The translations under genes and the position numbers were made by a program. 64,000 bases of DNA from CALGLS01 sp965222105 (GTDB lineage Bacteria > Bacteroidota > Bacteroidia > Chitinophagales > Saprospiraceae), in contig CBDCTQ010000028.1 in assembly GCA_965222105.1 (NCBI GenBank), forward strand, positions 1 to 64,000, read 5' to 3'. The notes beneath the pieces are model-generated. The model searched no databases and was not told the origin of the DNA. It was given only the letters and a program-made list of their open reading frames with translations. Shown here in pieces: positions 35,420 through 45,665 of this stretch. How positions within the stretch are numbered: position 1 is the first letter of the stretch; each line of letters opens with the position of its first letter.

Positions 35420-36259
35420 CTACCGCATCCCCACCACCATCCGGCCCTTCCCTTGCATGTCATTTTCCAACAACACATTTACAAACCCATTTCCCCGGAG
35501 GAGTTCCACTACTTTTTTTGCATGAAATTCGTTTACTTCAAAAAACAAATGCCCACCCTCCTTCAATTGCTTTTTAGCGAAAGCGACGATGGCACGGTAA
35601 AAAACGAGGGGGTCTTCGCCAGGGGTGAATAGGGCCAGATGGGGTTCGTGGTCCTGCACCTCGGGCGACAGTAACTGCTGCTCGGAAGGCGGTATGTAGG
35701 GCGGATTGCTGACGATGAAGTCGAACCGGGGCAGGCTGGGCCAGGTTTCCGAATTTAGAATGTCGAAGCAATGAAAGCGTACCTCCACCTGATGCGTTTC
35801 GGCATTTTGACGGGCAACGGTCAGGGCTTGCCCACTGATGTCGGTGGCATGGCAAGTCCAATGAGGCCGTTGGTACTTGAGCACGATGGGGATACAACCA
35901 GTGCCGGTGCCGATGTCGATGCCACAAAGAGGAGCCGCCTGGGAAAGGGTGGTGAGCAGGAGATGCACCATTTCTTCCGTTTCAGGACGTGGGATCAACA
36001 CATCGGGCGAAACGCAGAACACCAGATTGTAAAAATGAGCTTTGCCAACGAGATACTGGACGGGGACCCGCTCCCGCAACTGACGGTGCAGATCGTTCAA
36101 TCGATCCAACTGCACTTCCGAAAATTGGCTATCAGAGCTGGATGCGTAAATCTGAAAACCATCCTCGAAGAGTATCCGGGTGAGGTTTTGGGCTTCCCGG
36201 CTCCCAAAGAGAGGGGTGAGCTGACGGATGGAGTGTTGCTGGGCAGCTTTGATGGTCAT
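35420..36259 (-). CDS. prmC: Peptide chain release factor N5-glutamine methyltransferase
   Basis: PrmC methylates the GGQ glutamine of release factors. Evidence: an N-terminal helical domain, PVQYLVGKAHFY, VLIPRPETEEMV, the SAM-binding DIGTGTGCIPIVL and the signature FIVSNPPYIP. The length (279 residues) is normal. The start is taken at MTIKAAQQHSI; a longer frame to 36292 adds eleven residues. It has no operon partner here. Confidence 0.93.
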   Translation of the reverse strand: MTIKAAQQHSIRQLTPLFGSREAQNLTRILFEDGFQIYASSSDSQFSEVQLDRLNDLHRQLRERVPVQYLVGKAHFYNLVFCVSPDVLIPRPETEEMVHLLLTTLSQAAPLCGIDIGTGTGCIPIVLKYQRPHWTCHATDISGQALTVARQNAETHQVEVRFHCFDILNSETWPSLPRFDFIVSNPPYIPPSEQQLLSPEVQDHEPHLALFTPGEDPLVFYRAIVAFAKKQLKEGGHLFFEVNEFHAKKVVELLRGNGFVNVLLENDMQGKGRMVVGMR

Positions 36260-36391
36260 GTCGTTGAAAATCGGAGGTTTGTATTTATACACCGGTAGAT
36301 ATTATGACGTAAATTAACGCACATTTCGCAGATGCGTGCCAGGCTATTCCACAGATTTTCAGTGCGTTGCAAAAAATTACCACACAAGTAC

Positions 36392-36514
36392 AGCAATTCT
36401 CAATTTAGATTTAAGTAATTTGCTGATTTGCTAATTATTGATGTGCTGATGCCCCTCTACCGCGAAGTTCCCTGTGTAGAACGTAAATATTGATTTTCAA
36501 ATTGAGAATTGCTG
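36392..36514. mobile_element. 123-bp MITE with ten-base target duplication
   Basis: Fifteen-base inverted ends (agcaattctcaattt / aaattgagaattgct) are flanked by the direct repeat acacaagtac at 36382-36391 and 36515-36524. The inside is non-coding and AT-rich. The ten-base duplication would fit mobilisation by an IS4-like transposase, though neither IS in this window has matching ends. Confidence 0.75.
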
Positions 36515-36524
36515 ACACAAGTAC

Positions 36525-37143
36525 TGTGTGATCGGGAAACATAGATCAGGCGGAAAAATAGTGGTTTTATCCACCAAAACCGTCAAATATTCGACAAAAA
36601 AACCGCCACACCATACAACATTTCACTCGCCGCAGGAGTTTTATATGCGAATTTCATCACTAAAAAGAAACTACCGCCTATAGCTGATACCTACATTTAA
36701 AATTAGATTGTCAACATCCTTTTTTGTTAACCTCTTAAATGTAGTGTCATGCTTTACAACCCTCTTTTGACCGCCGGTAGAATTTCGTTTTCCCAAGACA
36801 ACATTTCAACAACCACCAGACCCAGGGCCTCCAAAAAGCGAGGGCCGTGAAGGGCATGGCAGCGCATGGTGCTGTCGATTATATCCCATGATCCCTAAAC
36901 CAGAGGTGTGACAACCCAACCAAAGGCCTAATTTTAAAGCATAATTTCCTGGATCCCTTTAACCGCCCCGATCCCATTAGCCGATTTACCCCCTATATAA
37001 AGTAGGTTTCCTACGCTAGCTACATCCCAAATCCCAAAACCGTCCCCAACTGCAGTGCTGCTTTTGGATTCCCATGCCGCTCCCTGAGCGACAGCGGAAT
37101 CCGGAGCGCACTGTTTTTTTGTTGTTTGTTGCAGTACTAACAA
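36525..37143. other. Intergenic region with a possible beta-propeller gene remnant
   Basis: A gap between prmC and the DUF192 gene with no intact gene. On the minus strand around 36940-37085 the translation TAVGDGFGIWDVASVGNLLY followed by IGG resembles one blade of secreted beta-propeller repeats, ending in a stop at 36934. Without a start, signal or further blades I treat it as a degraded fragment at most. Confidence 0.35.
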
Positions 37144-37758
37144 CTACCTCACCACAAAATCGATTTCGTCGCCGGGGTTGATGCCATAGGCTGCGGTGTA
37201 TCCTGCTGCCACTTCCACTACGTATTTGGCGGGAGCAGTGCTGGGATAGCGCTGTTCCGATAAGGGAGTCGTGTTTTGATGGATGTTTACGATCTTCTTG
37301 TCGGCGCTGACAAAAATGATGTCGAGGGGCACGTAGGTGTTTTTCATCCAGAACGACTGTGGTGCTTCTTCATCAAAGAGGAAGATCATGCCGGTGTCGG
37401 TGGGTACCGATTTGCGATACATCATACCCTGTGCCCGCTGTGCCTGGTCGTCGGCTACCTCCAATCTAATTTCGCGGATCAGCTCGCCCGAAGATTTCAG
37501 AAATTTTAGACTTCCCTCTTCTTTAAAGGTCGGAGCGGCACTGCTGCCGGAGGCGGCGGTGGCGGCATTTCCACCTGTATTGGCGCTGCTGCCGGCTGAG
37601 GAGGTCCGGCTCCCTGTCATAGGTGGCAGGCTGGTGAAGATAAAGGAGATCATGGCCAGGAAAATGAACCCGATCATCAAGTAGCGTTTGATGTCGGGTT
37701 TGCGTTTTTTACGGCGTTTGGGCTTTTTGGTGGTGGTGGGTTTTACCTTTGATTTCAT
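37144..37758 (-). CDS. DUF192 (UPF0127) protein, membrane-anchored
   Basis: A 204-residue protein with a very basic N-terminus (KKPKRRKKRKPDIKRYLMIG), one membrane helix (about 28-45), an Ala/Ser/Gly-rich linker and a DUF192 domain (about 90-204). The domain is recognised by RAQGMMYRKSVPTDTGMIFLF (shown in part), FWMKNTYVPLDIIFV and VVEVAAGYTAAYGINPGDEI. The domain probably faces the periplasm. Function is unknown. Confidence 0.85.
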   Translation of the reverse strand: MKSKVKPTTTKKPKRRKKRKPDIKRYLMIGFIFLAMISFIFTSLPPMTGSRTSSAGSSANTGGNAATAASGSSAAPTFKEEGSLKFLKSSGELIREIRLEVADDQAQRAQGMMYRKSVPTDTGMIFLFDEEAPQSFWMKNTYVPLDIIFVSADKKIVNIHQNTTPLSEQRYPSTAPAKYVVEVAAGYTAAYGINPGDEIDFVVR

Positions 37759-37959
37759 TGCAAATGATTTGTTGATTAATGGCCAGGGGTTTGTGAGGCA
37801 TTGGCAAAAATAGGGGCTTACTTACAACAATAACGCATATCGCTCCAAAAAATGGCACTGACATTACAGAAACCATCCGGAAAGGGGTCAGAAAAATACC
37901 CAATACCTTTGTATCTTCGGGCTCTGAATGAGGAAGGTGGGGGTTATTGAGTGTTTGTT

Positions 37960-38361
37960 GAGTGTGTGACAAAATCGCTGCGGCCTTTACCACGAAGAAA
38001 CAAAGATTCACAAAGAATATCTCTGTGCGGACGTCGTTCGTCGCGGCCCGCCTGCCGGCCATAGGCATCAACTGAATTTGTTTTAATGTATTAGTTGTTG
38101 TAAATCAAACAATTAAACAACGTGGGACTTTTCCGCCCTGACGTTCCAGAAGCTAAAGCATCTGGCTATGGGCTGCCGTTCCTACGGAACTTTGTGTTCA
38201 GCCAGATCGAGAGGCTGAGAATTATTTTTTCAAAAAACTGATTATCAACATTTTACGAATTATAAAATTTTTACTTGATGCGTATGGCCTGCCGGCCGGC
38301 AGGTTTGCAACCGCGATGCTCCGCTAACCCGCCTGCCGTTCGGCAGGTATGTCACGCACTC
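37960..38361. repeat. About 400-bp element with the same ends as the 7448 element
   Basis: gagtgtgtgacaaaatcgct at 37960 and tgtcacgcactc ending at 38361 are inverted ends matching those of the element at 7448-9019 (gagtgcgtgaca / tgtcacacactc). Inside are gctgcggcctttaccacgaa and a gcctgccggccggcagg palindrome, also shared. The outside flanks gtgtttgtt and gtgttttttt may be an imperfect duplication. No gene is seen in the 666-base gap 37759-38424. Confidence 0.6.
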
Positions 38362-38424
38362 GTGTTTTTTTTGAACACCGTGTTTTTTTGTTTAGGTTTC
38401 TCTTTTAGCTAAAAACATTCCAGG

Positions 38425-41229
38425 ATGGAGTACATCGGTGAACATCTTTTGCCAGGTAAGTTTGGGCACTTTTTTGCGGTCTTCGGGTTTGTGATGAGCC
38501 TTTTGGCCGTGGCAGCCTATTATTTTGCGACCCAGCAACGCGATACGGAGCAGTACGCAGGCTGGCAGCGGATAGGGCGAGCAGCTTTCGGGCTGCATGG
38601 CCTGAGCGTTTTTGCCGTGATTGGCCTTATTTTTTACATAATGCTTCAGCAGTATTATGAGTATCAGTACGTGTGGGCCCATGTATCGGATGACCTTCCG
38701 TTTAAGTACATTTTTTCCGCTTTCTGGGAGGGGCAGGAAGGCAGCTTTTTGCTGTGGATGTTTTGGCATGTGGTCTTGGGGATCATACTGATCTTCAAAG
38801 CGGGCCGTTGGGAAGCCCCCGTGGTGGCGGTGCTGGCCCTGGTGCAGGCCTTCATCGGTTCGATGATATTGGGGCTGTATCCGGGTTTTCTGGAAACGGA
38901 CTGGAAACTGGGCAGTAGCCCATTTGTGTTGTTGCGGGATGTGATGAACGCTCCCATTTTTGCGCAAGCGGACTACCTCTCCCTGGTGAAAGGCAATGGT
39001 CTCAACCCGCTGCTGCAAAACTATTGGATGACGATCCACCCTCCTACCCTCTTCCTGGGGTTTGCCTCTACAGTGGTGCCGTTTTGCTATGCCATCGCTG
39101 GGTTGTGGACGGGGGAGCATAAGGCCTGGCTGAAACCGGTGTTGCCCTGGGCGCTGTTTTCGGGCTTTATATTGGGCTTGGGCATCCTGATGGGCGGAGC
39201 CTGGGCCTATGAGGCGCTTAGCTTTGGAGGGTATTGGGCTTGGGATCCGGTAGAGAATATGTCGCTGGTGCCCTGGCTGATACTCCTTGCCGGCATCCAC
39301 ACCAATGTGATTGCCAACAGCACGGGGTATTCGATCAAGACGAGTTATTTGTTTTACCTGTTGAGTTTTATCCTGATCGTATATTCCACTTTTCTGACGA
39401 GAAGCGGCGTATTGGGAGACACTTCCGTTCATGCCTTTACAGAAATGGGATTGGAGGCACAACTGATCGCGTTCATTTTTGCATTTTTATTGTTATCGCT
39501 ATTCTTGTTTTTTAAAAATGAACGCAGTATCCCTTCGCCGAAAAAGGAGGAATCGATCAGCTCCAAAGAATTTTGGATGTTTATCGGCACGTTGGTGCTG
39601 CTGTTTTCGGGGCTGTTGATCTCCCTGTCGACCTCTTTGCCGGTGTACAACAAAATTTACCAGTTGTTCGATCCCTTGTATGAAGGGGTGGTGATCAACG
39701 ATCAGGTGACCCACCACAACAAACGACAACTTTGGATCGGGATATTTATCGGGTTGCTGTCGGGTTGTAGCCAGTTTTTGCGTTTCCGCGAATTCGACTG
39801 GGCCAAACGGTCTTCGCTTTGGGGGCGGCATGTTGGAGTGGCGGCTGTAATAGCCTTGTTGGGCACCTGGCTGTGTGTGCAATGGATCGAGGCGCGGGCC
39901 TGGCAATACAAGCTGTTGTTGTTCTTTTCGCTGTTTACGGTGATCTGTAATCTGGACTATTTGCTGTTTTTCGTAAAAACGAACCTGAAAGCCTCCGGGG
40001 CGGCTTTTTCCCACATGGGCTTTGGATTGATGATCGTTGGTGTGCTGGCTTCCGGGCTCAACAAAAAGGTCATCTCATCGGATCCGTTTGGGCAGGCCGG
40101 ATTGCTTTCTCCCGAACAAGTAACACGCAATATCGTACTACTGAAAGATGAGCCGGTCAGGATGCAGGACTACGAAGTGACCTACGTCTCCGACACCTTT
40201 CAAAACCTGACCAGAACGTTTTTGGTAAACTACAAAAAACGCGGCCCCAACAATGAAATTACGGAAGAGTTTAACCTCTCTCCCAATGTTTTGTACGACA
40301 AAAATTTCACCAACATCGCCGCTTCCAACCCCTCCACCAAGAGATACCTCAACCGGGATATTTTCACCCACATTTCTTCCCTACCCGAAGCAGAGATGAA
40401 CATTGAGGTGGCCAAGGCACAGGAAGACAGTCTGGAGTACCAGTACCACCAACTGGCCATCGGCGATACGCTTCACGCAAAAAAATACATCGTAGAACTC
40501 CTGGATGTCAACCAATCGCCACGGCACCCCGAATACCAGGCGGCACCTGGAGATCGAGCCGTAGGACTGTTGTTGAAATTTCGGAGTAAGACCACAGATG
40601 AGTCCTGGGAGGTGGAACCCATCATCATATTGAGGGAAACTTTGTTATTTGGTTTTGCGGAAGAAATTCAGGAGCTCAACCTCAAAGTAAAGCTCACCGA
40701 CGCCGCTATTCGCATGGCTTATGGTATGGATCGCAAGGGCGATTTCCGGGCCTATACATTCAAAAAGGGCGACCGGGTAAGCATCAATGGCCACCAGATT
40801 TTCTTTGATGGTTTCAACACAAAGGTTAACCACCCGGACCACCAGCACCAGGAGGGCGACATTGCGGTGGGTGCCCGTATGTTGGTGCAGCCTGTCGGCA
40901 AAAAAGAAAAATTGCTGAAGGCCGAACCGGTTTATTTGATCCGGGGAAATCGACCCTTTAATTATCGGGATGAACTGAGCGAGCCTCCGTTGGTTTTTCA
41001 ATTTACGGGGATCGACCCGGCAAAAGAAACCATCGAAATGAATATTGCCCTGATGGAAGAAACGACCGAGGAAGTATTCTCTTTTGAGATTGCCGACGAT
41101 GTGCCCCGTACCGATTTCATCGTGCTGGAAGCCATTCTCTTTCCAGGCATTAATTTGTTTTGGCTCGGGTCGTTGATGATGTTGGGAGGGATCGGGGTTA
41201 GTATGTTTCATCGGCGCAAGCAGGTGTAA
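38425..41229 (+). CDS. ccmF: Cytochrome c-type biogenesis protein CcmF/CcsA family
   Basis: A 934-residue polytopic membrane protein. It has the heme-handling motif GGYWAWDPVENMSLVPW (WWD-type), conserved His motifs (YWMTIHPPTLFLG, LAGIHTNVI), a large periplasmic domain (about 560-890) and a final helix. It acts in attachment of heme to apocytochromes c. The length is greater than proteobacterial CcmF because of the extended periplasmic part, which Bacteroidota forms share. It heads a unit with the DUF2520 reductase and the phosphatase lipoprotein (16 and 7 bases apart). Confidence 0.93.
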   Translation: MEYIGEHLLPGKFGHFFAVFGFVMSLLAVAAYYFATQQRDTEQYAGWQRIGRAAFGLHGLSVFAVIGLIFYIMLQQYYEYQYVWAHVSDDLPFKYIFSAFWEGQEGSFLLWMFWHVVLGIILIFKAGRWEAPVVAVLALVQAFIGSMILGLYPGFLETDWKLGSSPFVLLRDVMNAPIFAQADYLSLVKGNGLNPLLQNYWMTIHPPTLFLGFASTVVPFCYAIAGLWTGEHKAWLKPVLPWALFSGFILGLGILMGGAWAYEALSFGGYWAWDPVENMSLVPWLILLAGIHTNVIANSTGYSIKTSYLFYLLSFILIVYSTFLTRSGVLGDTSVHAFTEMGLEAQLIAFIFAFLLLSLFLFFKNERSIPSPKKEESISSKEFWMFIGTLVLLFSGLLISLSTSLPVYNKIYQLFDPLYEGVVINDQVTHHNKRQLWIGIFIGLLSGCSQFLRFREFDWAKRSSLWGRHVGVAAVIALLGTWLCVQWIEARAWQYKLLLFFSLFTVICNLDYLLFFVKTNLKASGAAFSHMGFGLMIVGVLASGLNKKVISSDPFGQAGLLSPEQVTRNIVLLKDEPVRMQDYEVTYVSDTFQNLTRTFLVNYKKRGPNNEITEEFNLSPNVLYDKNFTNIAASNPSTKRYLNRDIFTHISSLPEAEMNIEVAKAQEDSLEYQYHQLAIGDTLHAKKYIVELLDVNQSPRHPEYQAAPGDRAVGLLLKFRSKTTDESWEVEPIIILRETLLFGFAEEIQELNLKVKLTDAAIRMAYGMDRKGDFRAYTFKKGDRVSINGHQIFFDGFNTKVNHPDHQHQEGDIAVGARMLVQPVGKKEKLLKAEPVYLIRGNRPFNYRDELSEPPLVFQFTGIDPAKETIEMNIALMEETTEEVFSFEIADDVPRTDFIVLEAILFPGINLFWLGSLMMLGGIGVSMFHRRKQV

Positions 41230-41245
41230 AAAAAAGGCTTTGGAT

Positions 41246-42064
41246 ATGAAAACGATTTCGCGAAAGCCATCCATTCATACCATCACCCTGGTCGGAGCCG
41301 GAAATGTGGGACATCACCTGGGCAGAAAACTGCTGGAGCAAGGCCTGACCATAACGCAGGTGTTCAGCCGGAAAAAGCGAAAAGCAGCTAAGCTGGCTAC
41401 TATACTGAATGCCGAAAGCACCAATGATCTCAACAATATATTTCCGGGAAGCGACTTGTACCTGCTGGCTGTACACGACGATGCGCTGACAGAAGTAGCA
41501 GACCGGCTGACCAGCAGCATTGCCTCCTCCGATCCGTTGGTGGCACATACCTCTGGCGCCACTCCCTCTACGATATTGAAAGATCGGTTTCGGAGATTTG
41601 GGGTGTTTTATCCGCTGATGAGCTTTTCGATCGACCGGCCACTGGTTTTTGAAACGGTCCCCCTTTGTATCGACGCCCGGTATGCCCGTGACCGCAAGGC
41701 TTTGATGGAGTTGGGCCGACTACTTTCCCGACAGGTGCAACGGGTGAATGACCATCAACGGGCCACCCTTCATGTGGCCGCCGTGTTTGTCAACAACTTC
41801 ACCAACCTGATGTACCATATGGGCCAGGACATTGCCGAAGCCGATGAGATGTCTTTTGACTTGCTCAAGCCCATTTTGCTGGAAACAGCACGAAAAGCCC
41901 AACAACACTCTCCCGAACAGATGCAAACAGGACCGGCCATTCGTAAAGATTACGATACGCTGACCAGGCATCTGGATTTTTTGCAAAATAAACACCCCGG
42001 CCTCTACCCCATCTACCTCCAACTGACCAGACAATTATTTCCGGGCTTTAAACCTCTAAAATAA
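41246..42064 (+). CDS. Rossmann-fold DUF2520 (ProC-like) oxidoreductase
   Basis: A 272-residue protein. A Rossmann NAD(P)-binding domain (TLVGAGNVGHHLGRKLL near residue 14) is followed by the DUF2520 helical domain (VAAVFVNNFTNLMYHM, then GPAIRKDYDTLTRHLDFL). The layout resembles pyrroline-5-carboxylate and ketopantoate reductases, but the substrate is not known. I chose the ATG at 41246; a TTG two codons earlier is also open. It is co-transcribed with ccmF. Confidence 0.85.
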   Translation: MKTISRKPSIHTITLVGAGNVGHHLGRKLLEQGLTITQVFSRKKRKAAKLATILNAESTNDLNNIFPGSDLYLLAVHDDALTEVADRLTSSIASSDPLVAHTSGATPSTILKDRFRRFGVFYPLMSFSIDRPLVFETVPLCIDARYARDRKALMELGRLLSRQVQRVNDHQRATLHVAAVFVNNFTNLMYHMGQDIAEADEMSFDLLKPILLETARKAQQHSPEQMQTGPAIRKDYDTLTRHLDFLQNKHPGLYPIYLQLTRQLFPGFKPLK

Positions 42065-42071
42065 CAGTTGT

Positions 42072-43133
42072 ATGACCATTGCCACCCGCTTATTCTTTCT
42101 GGCTGTATTGTTGTTTTGCTCCTGCAAATCGGTATACAAAACTAAGATCGCAGAACTGGAACAAAACAACAGCTATCGCTTCGCTTTTTACAATGCGGAA
42201 AACCTCTTTGACCTGGTAGACGAACCCGGCAAAGAGGACGACGCCTTCACCCCCGAAGGCAAAAACAAATGGACCCCCGACCGCTACCAGAAAAAACTGG
42301 ATCAACTGGCCAAAGTCATCGGCGCCATGAACTATCCGGTAGCAGTCGGCCTCTGCGAAGTGGAAAATAAAACCGTACTGCAAGACCTGATCCAGCGCAC
42401 CGAATTGCAAAAATACCAGTACCAGTACGTCCACTACGATTCGCCCGACCAACGGGGTATTGATGTGGGTTTTTTATATATGTCTCCTGCCCTGAAAGTA
42501 CTTGGCAGCGACATTACCCGGATCGATTTTCCGCCGGAAGTAGTAGAGGATTATACCACCCGCGACATATTGCACGTAAAAACATTGTTTAGAAGCAGGG
42601 ATACCCTCCACTTTTTCATCAACCACTGGCCGTCGCGCCGGGGCGGGTTGGCCGAAAGCCAGCCCAAGCGGGTATACGTAGCTACCCAACTGCGGAAGGA
42701 AACGAATAAGCTGCTTAAAGCAAACCCTAATAGCGCCATCATTATTACCGGCGACTTCAACGACGAGCCCGACAACGACAGCGTGCACTCCGTGTTAAAT
42801 GCCAAGCCCGCCGCTGACGATCCGGTCAATTCCAACCTGTACAACTGCTCTTATCACCTCGACCAGAAGGGAAAAGGCACCTACAATTTTCGTGGCAACT
42901 GGAATATGCTCGATCAGTTCATCGTTTCGGGCAGTCTGCTCAACAATTCCTGCGATGTGCAGGTTGGAGCAGTAGGCATTTTGGAAGCCGACTGGTTGTT
43001 TTACGACGATAAAAAATACGGTAAAAAACCCAACCGGACATATGGTGGGCCTAATTATTACGGTGGGTTTAGTGACCATTTGCCGGTGTATATTGAGGTG
43101 GATATAAAGATGGATATTCGCAGGGGGAAATGA
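42072..43133 (+). CDS. Endonuclease/exonuclease/phosphatase-family lipoprotein
   Basis: A 353-residue protein with a lipoprotein signal (LFFLAVLLFCSCKS; Cys in SCK). The core has EEP-family motifs: FAFYNAENLFDLVDE (Asn/Glu metal site), VGLCEVEN, FINHWPSRRGG, IITGDFNDEPD and SDHLPVYIEV (catalytic His). It is expected to be a metal-dependent phosphodiesterase or phosphatase outside the inner membrane. It begins seven bases after the DUF2520 gene. Confidence 0.88.
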   Translation: MTIATRLFFLAVLLFCSCKSVYKTKIAELEQNNSYRFAFYNAENLFDLVDEPGKEDDAFTPEGKNKWTPDRYQKKLDQLAKVIGAMNYPVAVGLCEVENKTVLQDLIQRTELQKYQYQYVHYDSPDQRGIDVGFLYMSPALKVLGSDITRIDFPPEVVEDYTTRDILHVKTLFRSRDTLHFFINHWPSRRGGLAESQPKRVYVATQLRKETNKLLKANPNSAIIITGDFNDEPDNDSVHSVLNAKPAADDPVNSNLYNCSYHLDQKGKGTYNFRGNWNMLDQFIVSGSLLNNSCDVQVGAVGILEADWLFYDDKKYGKKPNRTYGGPNYYGGFSDHLPVYIEVDIKMDIRRGK

Positions 43134-43479
43134 TGTAAATTTGCAAAACCCCCAATAAATCCTCATATTTGCCTCAAACAAAGGCAAAAGCCGATTTCAT
43201 CCCGCCTTTTAGTCCCAACTCCGTCTGAACGGTTGTCACCTTATTCCTGGCAACCCAATTTCTATTATCGTACATTGTTATAAACCCACTTTTGCACTGG
43301 TGCTGCCAGCGGCAAGAGAACGATATCGCTGTAATGTTACTAACTCGGTGCGTTAGAGGGCAGTCTGACCTCTGACATTCCCGCCGTGGCGGGAACGATC
43401 TGACTTCTGACTTCTGACTACCCAAAATAAAATTCACCCCCTGATTAACATACCTATTCATCAACCAAACTTTATTACT
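43134..43479. other. Intergenic gap with a small palindrome
   Basis: No gene is supported in these 346 bases. They contain cattcccgccgtggcgggaa (hairpin, about 43377-43396) and the triple ctgacttctgacttctgact near 43400-43420. Nothing else is recognisable. Confidence 0.5.
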
Positions 43480-45174
43480 ATGATGTTACTGATCCAAACT
43501 TTAATCGTGCTTTTATGTACTCCATTGCACCTGGAGGCAAGTCCCTGCCAATCGGCCACAACGACCACCCTGATCACCTGGACTGGCAGCGGAGGCACCA
43601 ACCTGTGGAGCAACCCAGCCAACTGGAGCGGCAATCAGCTCCCCGGCCCCGAAGACGACGTGGTGATCGACTCAGATGTAGATGTATTGTTTGACATGAG
43701 CGATCACATCATTGAATCCCTCGAACTGACGGGGGGAGCCAGCCTGACCATCCTTGCGGGAAATACGCTGTATACGACCAAAGGTGGGTTTTCGGGTAAT
43801 GATGCCGTCCACCTGGAAGGCACGGAAATGGCACCCACAAATCTCACCATCAACGGAACCCTCGACATCCACATGGGCGTGGCCAACGGCGACGGGGTAG
43901 ACATCAACAGTTATGCTCAGGTGGAAATTGGACCTCTGGGCAATCTGACGATCGAACAAACCGGGAGCGATGGCATGGAGATCACTGGTACGCTGGTCAA
44001 CCACGGCGTTGTGTCCATCAACAATACCAGCGCTTCCGGGATCAAAACAACCGGCAACTCCTCTCCCACCGACTGGATACACAACAATGGAGAGATGAAC
44101 TTTTCCAACATCAGCAGCAAAGCCATCAATATGGTGGGAGAGATCGCCTTTCAAAACGACGGCACCATCAACATCACCCAGCAGGATGACATTGTGTTTT
44201 ACAGCAATGACCACCCATTGGTCAACAACGGCTATTTTAACGCAAGTGGTACGATCAAAACCGAATATTTCCTTTTGGAAAATGGGGGAACCCTCGCTGT
44301 GTCGGATCCTGTAAATGAACTCAGCTTTGACGACACCGGTGGCAGTACCGATTTTTCTAACAGTACAATTTCGATCACCCTCAACGGTTCGATCTCCGTC
44401 GACGAGCACGACCAGATTAAGATCGTAGAAGGCGACCTGGTGCTGGACAATACCACCCTTGAACTGAATGGCGATTACATTCCTGAAATAGGTGACGAGT
44501 TTAAAATCCTCGTCAAACAAAGTGGCGGCACGGCCACGGGTCATTTCAATGGATTAGCGGAAGGCGACGGTCTGTTTTTCAATGGAATTTATCTCACTAT
44601 TAGTTACGAAGGCGGTAACGGCAACGACATTCAACTCACCGCCGAAACGACACCTCTTGCCGACAACGATGCGGACGGATATTTCAACGATGTGGATTGC
44701 GACGACAATAATGCGGCCATCAATCCCGGCGCCGACGAAATTCCCAACAATACTGTTGACGAAAATTGTGATGGCATCGTTTGGGTCATCGACGAAGATG
44801 GCGACGGCTTCAACTCCGACGACGATTGCAACGACGCCGACCCCACCATCAATCCCGATGCCACAGAAATACCCGGCAACGGCATCGATGAAAACTGCGA
44901 CGGACAAGACCTTGCTGTTTCTGTTTCGAAGGTGGATATCGATTCACCCCTGGTTTTTCCCAATCCAACTACCGGTCCGATTACCGTTGACTTTCCCAGG
45001 CCGGAGCCCTACGTCATTCGCCTGCAAAACGCCGTGGGCCAGGTTATTTTACAACAGGCTGCGCATGGCGAGGTACTGATCGATCTGTCCGCTTATCCAG
45101 ATGGCGTTTATCTGCTGGAACTTAGATGTGGTTCGGGGCGTTGGTTTAGCAGGGTGTTGAAGTGGGGGCTTTAG
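43480..45174 (+). CDS. Surface protein with MopE-like metal-binding repeats and T9SS sorting domain
   Basis: A 564-residue secreted protein. There is a signal peptide (about 1-21), then WTGSGGTNLWSNPANWSGNQ, the start of a beta-helix-like region (about 25-385). Two Asp-rich repeats follow (DADGYFNDVDCDDNNAAINP and DEDGDGFNSDDDCNDADPTI, about 395-475), each with E-I-P...DENCDG, as in putative metal-binding (MopE-type) motifs. A Por/T9SS C-terminal domain begins VFPNPTTGPITVDF and ends WFSRVLKWGL. It is probably exported across the outer membrane by T9SS and bound to the surface. Confidence 0.85.
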   Translation: MMLLIQTLIVLLCTPLHLEASPCQSATTTTLITWTGSGGTNLWSNPANWSGNQLPGPEDDVVIDSDVDVLFDMSDHIIESLELTGGASLTILAGNTLYTTKGGFSGNDAVHLEGTEMAPTNLTINGTLDIHMGVANGDGVDINSYAQVEIGPLGNLTIEQTGSDGMEITGTLVNHGVVSINNTSASGIKTTGNSSPTDWIHNNGEMNFSNISSKAINMVGEIAFQNDGTINITQQDDIVFYSNDHPLVNNGYFNASGTIKTEYFLLENGGTLAVSDPVNELSFDDTGGSTDFSNSTISITLNGSISVDEHDQIKIVEGDLVLDNTTLELNGDYIPEIGDEFKILVKQSGGTATGHFNGLAEGDGLFFNGIYLTISYEGGNGNDIQLTAETTPLADNDADGYFNDVDCDDNNAAINPGADEIPNNTVDENCDGIVWVIDEDGDGFNSDDDCNDADPTINPDATEIPGNGIDENCDGQDLAVSVSKVDIDSPLVFPNPTTGPITVDFPRPEPYVIRLQNAVGQVILQQAAHGEVLIDLSAYPDGVYLLELRCGSGRWFSRVLKWGL

Positions 45175-45665
45175 AGGGTCGTTACACATCGACTATTGTT
45201 TTATCCCATACATCCCCAGAAGGACGCCGCCAGTGAAAGCCTGCCCCGAACTCGATTCGGGAGCCTGCCCCGAACTCGATTCGGGGGACTATCGCCATTC
45301 ACTGCACGTGCGCTATGCCTTCTGGGCACGCTACTCATCCCATAAATCCCAGTTCAGACAAGGGAGGCGAGCGATGGCCCGGGCCATCGCAGTTGCAAAC
45401 TGCGACGAGCGGGGTTGCTGTGGGGAATTTCTTGTTTTTTGGCGGATGTATTTGTAATCTGAAATAGAATTAATATTTTTGAGGTGGTTTCCCCATGTAT
45501 ATTGGGAGACGGGGTATGTTGGGTCTGAGACTTTAAAAAAGGGGCAATCGGCATCTGTATTGTTTGCTCATCAATAGTTTGAAAAATAAATCAATTCCCT
45601 GATAGCATTTGGGAAAAGTGATTATGGTTAAAAAAAAGCTTAACAAACTAAAACAATATATTGAT
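45175..45665. repeat. Repeat-rich gap: palindromes and a REP-like unit
   Basis: No gene is supported. At 45236-45290, agcctgccccgaactcgatt plus cggg occurs twice in tandem, as at 25678-25700. At 45380-45414, cgggccatcgcagttgcaaa plus ctgcgacgagcgggg is a REP-like unit identical in its core to 46306-46339. The rest up to 45665 is AT-rich and probably carries the promoter of the next gene. Confidence 0.65.

Noticed and set aside
38392..39462. 356-codon minus-strand frame
   Set aside because: Antisense to ccmF; rich in His/Gln/Arg with no domain.
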